DNA of 64,000 bases from Cynocephalus volans (Eukaryota > Chordata > Mammalia > Dermoptera > Cynocephalidae): assembly GCF_027409185.1 (NCBI RefSeq), contig NC_084462.1, forward strand, positions 186,500,071-186,564,070, given 5' to 3'. The notes beneath the pieces were generated by a model. It saw only the letters and a program-made list of their open reading frames with translations, ran no database searches and was not told the DNA's origin. Below, in pieces: positions 57,500-64,000 of this stretch (the first letter of the stretch is position 1; the number at the start of each line of letters is the position of its first letter). The translations under genes and the position numbers were made by a program.

Positions 57500-58650
57500 T
57501 TATGCTTTACATTTTGAGAAACTGCTGAACAGTTTTTCAAAGTGCATATAAATTTTATGTTCTCACCAGCATTTTATGAACAAACTGATTTCTCCACATC
57601 CTCATCAATAGCTCTTATTATTCCTCATTTTTATCATATTCATACAACGTGGCACAAAACAGAAACCTAAAACATAAAAGAACCTGAATACTGAACACTG
57701 CATATTATTAATTCCACCGATGAAAATTATCCAGAATAGGCATGCGTGGAGACAGAAATTAGGTTAGTTGTCACTGGACCAGGATAAACAGGAGAAAGGG
57801 AGGACTGGAACGTGACACTGAAGATATGTGTTCATTTTGGGATATTCAAATAATCTAAAATTAAATTCTGGTGGTGTTTCCACAAATTTTGTTAATTATT
57901 TTGTGAGTAACATTTACTGAAGTCTTCTAAACTGTACACTTTTATAGGTAGATTTTATCATAAGTAAAATATATTTCAATAATTTATAAAAAAAATCTAT
58001 CATTAACTTTCATCAATTAATACAGTTGTACAATTTTTTACAGTTTATAACCCATATGAAACATACTTTTGTGAAACAAACAACAAACATATTGTGATGT
58101 CAGTAATTTAGAGTATATGAGTGCATTGTCTATTTTCTCTTTTGTTCTCTGTGCTTTCTGGCTCATGTCCATAGAGTCTGCGCACACACCTAGTTCCTGA
58201 ATTGTTTCACCTATATTTTGCCTTAGTAATTTTTCAGTTTCAGGTCTTATACTTAAGTCTTTAATCCACTTTGCGTTGAATTTGTATACGGTGTGAGGTA
58301 AATACCTAGTGTCATCCTTCTGCTTATGGACATCCAGTTTTCCCTACATCACTTGCTGAGAGGAAGTCTTGTCCCCAATGTAGATTTTTGTTGCCTTTGT
58401 CCCATATCAGATGGCTGTGAGCCTGAGGGGTGATTTCTGTATTCTCAATTCTGCTCCACTGGTCTGAGTGTCTATAGTCAGTACTAATAGTTTCTATAGT
58501 CAGTAATAATATATTTCAAAATAGCAAGGAGAGTAAGTTTCAAATGTCTTCCCCCCAAAATTCTAAGTTGATGCGATGGATATATTGACCAGCTTGAGCT
58601 TATAAATCTACACAACTCTTCCAGTTGTCGAGAAGGCAAAACATCACTAG
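57500..58650. mobile_element. Old LINE-1 fragments, mixed orientation
   Basis: 57500-57655 antisense ORF2 end. 57660-57995 sense 3' UTR (GGTAGATTTTATCATAAGTAAAATATATTTCA). 58180-58490 antisense ORF2 (TTAATCCACTTTGCGTTGAAT). 58500-58650 sense 3' UTR. None has an open frame. Confidence 0.6.
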
Positions 58651-58689
58651 ACAAAAAGTCTCATTAGATTAGTTATACTATGTTTCCAT

Positions 58690-59215
58690 TTGTATTGTCA
58701 GGGCTAGTGCTCAGACCCTTCAAACCCATTGTACAAGCTGCATCACAAACCCCTCACATGCCAGGCTCGGTCAACAGACACTTCACACACAGGTCCACGC
58801 TAGGTAATTGGAAAGATCCCGGTATCATTGGCAGATGACATGAGCTCCATCTTCAGCAACAGCAGCAGCAGCTTTCAGGTCCAGCAGCTGACAAGTCTGG
58901 TGGTGGCAGAGGTGGTGGTGGCAGCGGCCTTGCAGAGGGTTCCAGTGGCACTGGCACCAACAGCTTGGTCAACACCCTCCAGAAGCAGTAGAGGCTTCCC
59001 ATAGCCCCTGTGGACCTCCCAGGGGTGGGGAGAGCACCGTGGGTCAGACCCACTCATCCTTTATACTTCAGTCCATAACCCAGGAAACCTGGGTGCACAT
59101 GCGCAATTACATTAGACAATAACCAAGGAACACCTGGGCGCACGTGCATATTTAGATCAAATGCTCAGACATATTTTGAACATCTGAGGCGCCCTGAACA
59201 TTTTCCTATATTTTC
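58690..59215 (-). mobile_element. ERV-L-like LTR and internal fragment
   Basis: Aligns with 27425-27960: CTTCAAACCCATTGTAC, GGAAAGATCCCGG, GCAGATGACATGAGCT, a (CAG)n/GGTGGTGG stretch, then the LTR with ATCCTTTATACTT and GGAACACCTGGGC. A short, broken copy beside unit 3. Confidence 0.6.
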
Positions 59216-61014
59216 CCAACAGATATAATTATTCTGCATTATATACGTTTTTCAAAACGTCACTCTGTTCCTCATAAATGAATACAATTATGATTTATCA
59301 CATAAGATGATATTAATAAATAGAGAAGGAGATATAGCCTCTCTCAGACAACAAAGTGGTAAAGGATCAAGGCGTCCCTCAGAAATCCCGAATGAGCTGA
59401 GGACAGCGGCCAGCACAGCTCCTATTCGACACCTTCAATGTGACAAGTGGAAGTAAACAAGCAGCAACCAGAAGGAAACATCAACACAGCCCTTTTCTCC
59501 AGGTGACACGAGGAGCTCTGGGTTCAGGTCTCAGAATAAGAACCTTGGGTGTCATCACTCCCATCCAGAAAAAAGTAAAAACTCTGAACAAAATGAAAAT
59601 TGGTGACAATTCTTATATCTGTAGAAGAATTTATGTCACCGGGTGAACGGCTGTCCCCAAAACTGAAGATGCAGCCAGGAAGACACACAGGGTCATAACC
59701 TGTCAGATTAGAAATTCATGAGCAGAAACCTCCATGGGACCCAGGACTGGGGGAGATAAACCAGAGCTGCAGCTGAAGAATTGCTGAAGACTCAGAGCTG
59801 GGAAGTCTGAGAGTTGGGTGCAGCCCAGTGCAATGGTCTCAGGGATCCCCAACACTTTAAACTCTACCTCACGGGCCCAACCGTGTTCTCCAAGAAAATA
59901 TCAGAGAAGAATCCTGATGTTCAGAGCAGAGAAAGGGAGGAAGGAGCAGTTCTGAAATACCCCAGAGCATGACCTTCTCTGTAAGACGCCTTGACCTTAG
60001 GAGAAGCGAGTTTAGCTGATCCTAATGGACTGCAGATTCATCAGAGCATCATTGACCTGAGAGAAGAGAAAAAATGAGTCCCCTCCCCCTCCCGCAAGAG
60101 ACTTGCAGTGTCCCCTAAGGGAGGGTAAAGGGAGAAGCACTTGGGAAGGTCCCACCCAGGACACAGCTCACTACAGGACAGAACTCATCCTAGGACTGTG
60201 CACTGCTTCCCTACCCCACACCTTACCCACATCCACAGGGCTCCTGTATCATGACAGAGAGAAACTAAAGCACCACATGCACCTTAGACACTATTTAAGA
60301 AGTCTCTATGAAAATGTAGTCCACAGAGGAGACAAAAGCATGAACATCAGGGGACATTTTCTGCAATCTGTTGCTTTTCTTGTCATCCTGTCAGGCTCTT
60401 GTCTCTGAGAGATCCAGCCCAAATTCAACCCAGCAGGGCGCTGCTGGATTTATATCTCTGTGCTTGTCACCCTGAATCCTCCACATGGAAATAGAAGAGC
60501 TGTGTCTGGCCATGAGGCATCTGCTTCTCCATCCAGGACACTGAGGAATGGGTGGAGAGGGTGACAAATCCTAAACATCAATGTCCACAGTGTGGATGAG
60601 GATCCAGAGGCTAAACTGCCACATTGAGGATAGAGACGCCATGGGCAGGGGTCCAGTAGGATGATAATAACCACGTGGGTGCAGCTGCACTTTATTTAGG
60701 GAAAAATGCTGATTTAGAGACAGGGTGCTCCTGGACAGATGTAATGTTTGGGGAAAATAATAATAGATCATAAAGATTTGTGTGTCAGGAAAAATAAGGT
60801 AAAAAAAAAGAAACTCAAGGAAGGAAAGTCCCCAGTGAAAAGAACCTTCTCATCTGCACATGAGGAAAGTTCCTTCACTCTGTGTTGCCCGCAGTGAGAA
60901 TGTGAGAAATTAGAGTCACAAAAAATAAAGCAGGACATGACCCTGAGGGGCATCTGGGAGTCAGCAGAGCAGAGGAAACCTCAGATCCCAAGAGGAACCC
61001 CCATCCTCTCTCTG
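59216..61014. other. 3' flank of IGHV gene 3, no gene
   Basis: Duplicated non-coding DNA. No coding gene was recognised. Confidence 0.55.
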
Positions 61015-61067
61015 CACCTGCTCCATGGGGCACAGGAGCTGGGTGGGCCTTGAGCGCCCCCTGCAGC
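61015..61067 (-). promoter_or_regulatory. E-box plus CTCF-like motif 3' of RSS (gene 3)
   Basis: CAGGTG (61015-61020) and GCTGCAGGGGGCGC (61054-61067) lie 74 and 27 bp beyond the nonamer, exactly as in gene 1. Confidence 0.5.
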
Positions 61068-61094
61068 CCAGACCCCTCCTGTATCCTGCAGGGA

Positions 61095-61133
61095 GGTTTG
61101 TGTCTGGGCTCACGCTGACTTCCTGTCACTGTG
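61095..61133 (-). other. V-RSS, 23-bp spacer (gene 3)
   Basis: Heptamer CACAGTG (61127-61133), 23-bp spacer, nonamer ACACAAACC (61095-61103). The exon-proximal flank differs by one base from gene 2 (GTGTGAGA). Confidence 0.93.
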
Positions 61134-61573
61134 TCTCTCACACAGTAATACACGCCTGTGTCCTCGTCGGTCACAGAGCTCAGCTGCAGGAAGAACAGGT
61201 TCTTGGAAGTGTCTCTGGTGATGGAGGTGTGGCTCTTGACGGACGGGTTATAAGCTGTGCCTCCATCATAAGCAATTATTCCCATCCACTCAAGGCTCTT
61301 CCCCGTGGGCTGGCGGATCCAGCTCCAACCATAACCACTGGTTGTGATGGAGTCACCAGACACTGTGCACGTGAGGGAGAGGGTCTGCGAGGGCTTCACC
61401 AGTCCTTGGCCCGACTCCTGCAGCTGCACCTCGGATAGGACACCTGGAGACAAGGAGAATCAGAACGTGTCAGTCATATTCAATCACAAACATCCCAGAA
61501 TCCATGTGTGACATCTGAGACCCTCACCTTGGGAAGCTGTCACCAGACAAAGGAGAAGACCCCACAGTCTCAT
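61134..61573 (-). CDS. IGHV4-like variable segment 3 (clan II), apparently functional
   Basis: Antibody heavy-chain variable segment. The leader exon is 61573-61528 ([15 protein letters not shown]) and the V exon 61443-61134. The mature domain starts [16 protein letters not shown] and has [32 protein letters not shown] and GVYYCVR, with no stop. Two differences from its paralogs may matter. VKSHTSIT replaces the usual VKSR, so the conserved framework-3 arginine that pairs with an aspartate near the second cysteine is histidine. The exon also ends CVR instead of CAR. Splice sites, RSS and octamer are intact. Confidence 0.92.
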
Positions 61574-61685
61574 CTTCTGTTAGATCTCAACTCTGCCTTC
61601 CCCGGAGACCTGAGCCCTGTCTGCGGACAGACCTGTGAGCTTCCACCACCCATGAGTCCACATTTACCCTAGAGCCTGAAGGAAA

Positions 61686-61693
61686 ATTTGCAT
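61686..61693 (-). promoter_or_regulatory. VH octamer ATGCAAAT (gene 3)
   Basis: An exact octamer on the coding strand, 113 bp upstream of the leader ATG. Confidence 0.88.
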
Positions 61694-64000
61694 GTGGGGG
61701 AGCTCTGTCCTTATAAGTGCTGAGGAACTGAGGTGGAAACTATTGTATTTTTTGAAATGCTTATATGTTTTTTTTTTTTTTTTTGTAATTATTTGACATG
61801 TATTTATGGTATGGGAGGGAACTTGGTGAGCTACATGGCATAATGTGGACCCATCTTTCTGAGCCCAGATGTACCTTCTTTCAACCCCTGTCTTCTGTGC
61901 TGACGTGTACCCAGGCAAACAATCCCACATAAACTCAGGCTCTGGGTCTTGCTTCTACAGTTCTGATCCCAGCACAAACCTCATTTCTTTCCCTGGACCC
62001 TCTCCTGTGATGTGGTTCTCATCACACCTGAGAGCTTGTTACTTGTAATATTGTTGTTGTTACATGAGTTTCATGCCTGTCTTGTGTTTTCCATCCTCCA
62101 TACAAGACACAGCACATCAGAACCACAGAGACTGTGCAGAAAATGGTGCCCAGGAGATTACTGAGGACCCTGATCCTCAATGTCTGGGAAAGATAAAAAT
62201 CTCAAATGCCTCCATTCCATGCTCATTCCTGTCCACCTCATATGTACACATGTTCAACTTCAATTCACTTCTCACCCACAGTGTATGGATTTGAATCCTT
62301 CATTTAATCCACCCATCTCATCAGACACCAAGAAATAACATCAATTACAACGGTTGCTGTGAAACACTTAATACCATCCCTATTACTAAACTTTCAAAAA
62401 CACACTTTCCCTTGATGTGCACCTGTCTGTGGGCATGAGAGCCAGTCCATGTCTGTGGCATCACTCTCCGGATGACTGCCCACCACAGAGAGAGAGGCCA
62501 GGGGCCGGGCTGGATGCTGTGATTTGTCTGCCCCTGTGAGCTCCAGTTCAGTCCCAAAGACAGCTGCATGTCAAGGAGGGACAGCCCTTCAAGAGTCCTG
62601 AATGAATGACAAGACAGGAGCTGCTGATGGGCGATTTGGGGATGATTCTTCAGGTCCTGTTGACTCCGACATTATGTTGGAGTTTTATCAAAATGTTAAA
62701 ACACCTGGGAAAACGTGATGCAAAACTAACACTCTGAAATGATAACACAAGTATTACAACCAGAATCAGATATGACACAGATTCTAGAATTACCAGAGAG
62801 GAGATTTGAAATAACTCTGTGTATGTGCATCTATGTTTCAGTTTTTTTTTCAAACCTTCAGTTGAATGTACAGAATCCTAGTTGCCCACCTGTGTTTGTC
62901 CAGGAGAACTTAACAGGATGCTCCGACTCATGGAGAATCAGCCCAGCATCTCAGTAGAATAAGGTACAAGAACAAAGATCTGCATCTTGCACGTTTCTAT
63001 TCAAACATGATCAGGAGAGAAGTTGCAGTGTGAAGATTGTCTGATTCATAAAGTCACTCAGGAACCCAGACTCCACTGATTTCAGAACCAGAATCTGCAA
63101 CTTGTGGACAGACATTTAACAGAAATCAGAAGGTGAGGGAATGGTGAATTTCCGGGGGAATGTTTTTTAGCTGCTGTAAAGACACTCAATATGAGATCTC
63201 CTTAGTAACACAATTCAAGTGCTTGACACAGGATTGTTAACCACAAATGCAGTGTTGTAGAGCAGATCTCTGGACCTCGTTCATCCTGCATAACTGGAAC
63301 TTTCCTCCTGTAGAACATTAAGTTAGTTAGCCAGGCTATGAGGGTGTATGTGATACCTGTGTACATTTCCTTTGGTATAATTAGTTGTATGGTACTGACT
63401 TAGATCAAAAGATAAAAAGCTTGTGTTATCTGCTATTTCAGGGTAAATGAGAACAACAGATGTGTGTGTGTGGACTGGAGCCTGACACACTGAGCCTGTG
63501 TCACCTCTGTCTCTGTCTCCGTCACTTTGTCTCTGTTTCTGTCTCTGTTTCTCTGTCTCTCTCTGTCTCTGTTTCTCTGTCTCTCACTGTCTCTGTCTCT
63601 TTATCTGTCTGTCTCTGTCTCTGACTCTCTATCTCTGTCTCTCTCTCTACACACACAGACAGACAGACACACACACACACAAACTCACACACACATACCC
63701 CACTGTTTTTTTTTAAATCTACCCAGAACTGTCCATTTGATTGATGCTGAACAATTCCTTGTAATAGAAAAAAAAAATGTGAAACTTCACAGTCCTATTC
63801 TGTAACAATTCACCATGTGTAGGAAGAACTTCCCACAGTACAAAGTGACAGGATGGCCCTGTGAGATTGAGAGTCAGTGCATCACACCCTGTTTCTTCGT
63901 ATCATAATTGTCCTGCAGGCCTCATGCACATGCTGATTTCTAAGTTGGAATGAGTGTTGTGTTTTAAGGATAGATCTACTGTAAAAAAGTATTTTAAGAT
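61694..64000. other. Upstream flank of gene 3, no gene
   Basis: Duplicated non-coding DNA. It contains a T18 run at about 61769-61786 and a long CT-rich then CA-rich tract at 63500-63690, the counterpart of 3200-3325 and 44480-44586. Confidence 0.6.

Larger units (their letters stand above)
59220..64000. repeat. Segmental duplication unit 3 of the IGHV cluster (cut by window end)
   Basis: Matches unit 2 from about 39650 (GGAGATATAGCCTCTCTCAGAC, the GACACCTTCAATGTGACAAGTGG block) through the IGHV4-like gene and its upstream flank to the block near 44880. The orphan promoter and relic would lie beyond the right edge. Confidence 0.78.

Overview
This is a stretch of a mammalian immunoglobulin heavy-chain variable (IGHV) locus, filled in by retroelements. 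All V segments lie on the minus strand, so D and J segments would be expected beyond the left edge. Four segments look intact (leader exon, intron, V exon, 23-bp-spacer RSS, octamer promoter). Three are clan II, IGHV4-like (1342-1782, 42111-42551, 61134-61573), and one is clan III, IGHV3-like (55397-55856). One clan II-type pseudogene (35687-36110) and two decayed IGHV3-like relics (about 8251-8485 and 49915-50140) are also present. No conventional multi-exon gene, bacterial gene or CRISPR array was found.

Layout: 1-340 is a fragment of an old LTR. 441-9000 is duplication unit 1 (IGHV4-like gene, orphan VH promoter, IGHV3-like relic). 9205-15545 is nested LINE-1. 15600-15795 is an ERV reverse-transcriptase fragment. 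15816-22802 is a minus-strand class I provirus with a tRNA-Phe-type primer site; its pol has a reverse-transcriptase deletion and carries a tRNA-derived SINE. 22803-24932 is a plus-strand 3' half of a second ERV with betaretrovirus-like pol and gammaretrovirus-like env. 24958-26120 is LINE-1 split by a GGAA array. 27345-32235 is a class III (ERV-L-like) remnant. 32240-35412 is LINE-1. The V pseudogene follows, then LINE-1 and a 34-bp-period minisatellite. 39600-50610 is duplication unit 2, 50625-53270 LINE-1, 55397-55856 the IGHV3-like gene, 57500-58650 LINE-1, 58690-59215 another ERV-L-type LTR piece, and 59220-64000 duplication unit 3, cut by the window edge.

Organism: a placental mammal. 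LINE-1 is primate-like, no Alu is seen, and the SINE at 19366-19517 resembles, from memory, tRNA-derived SINEs of colugos (Dermoptera). That assignment is an inference and needs a repeat-library search.

How it works together: each V segment is a cassette of octamer promoter, split leader, V exon and 23-RSS. Just 3' of the RSS comes a GCAGGGGGCGC-type CTCF-like motif and a CAGGTG E-box at nearly fixed distances. The CTCF-like motif of the IGHV3-like gene matches the consensus core exactly. The motif pair persists beside dead V segments, which makes the recombination architecture the most interesting feature here. The retroviral copies are all broken by frameshifts, deletions or insertions.
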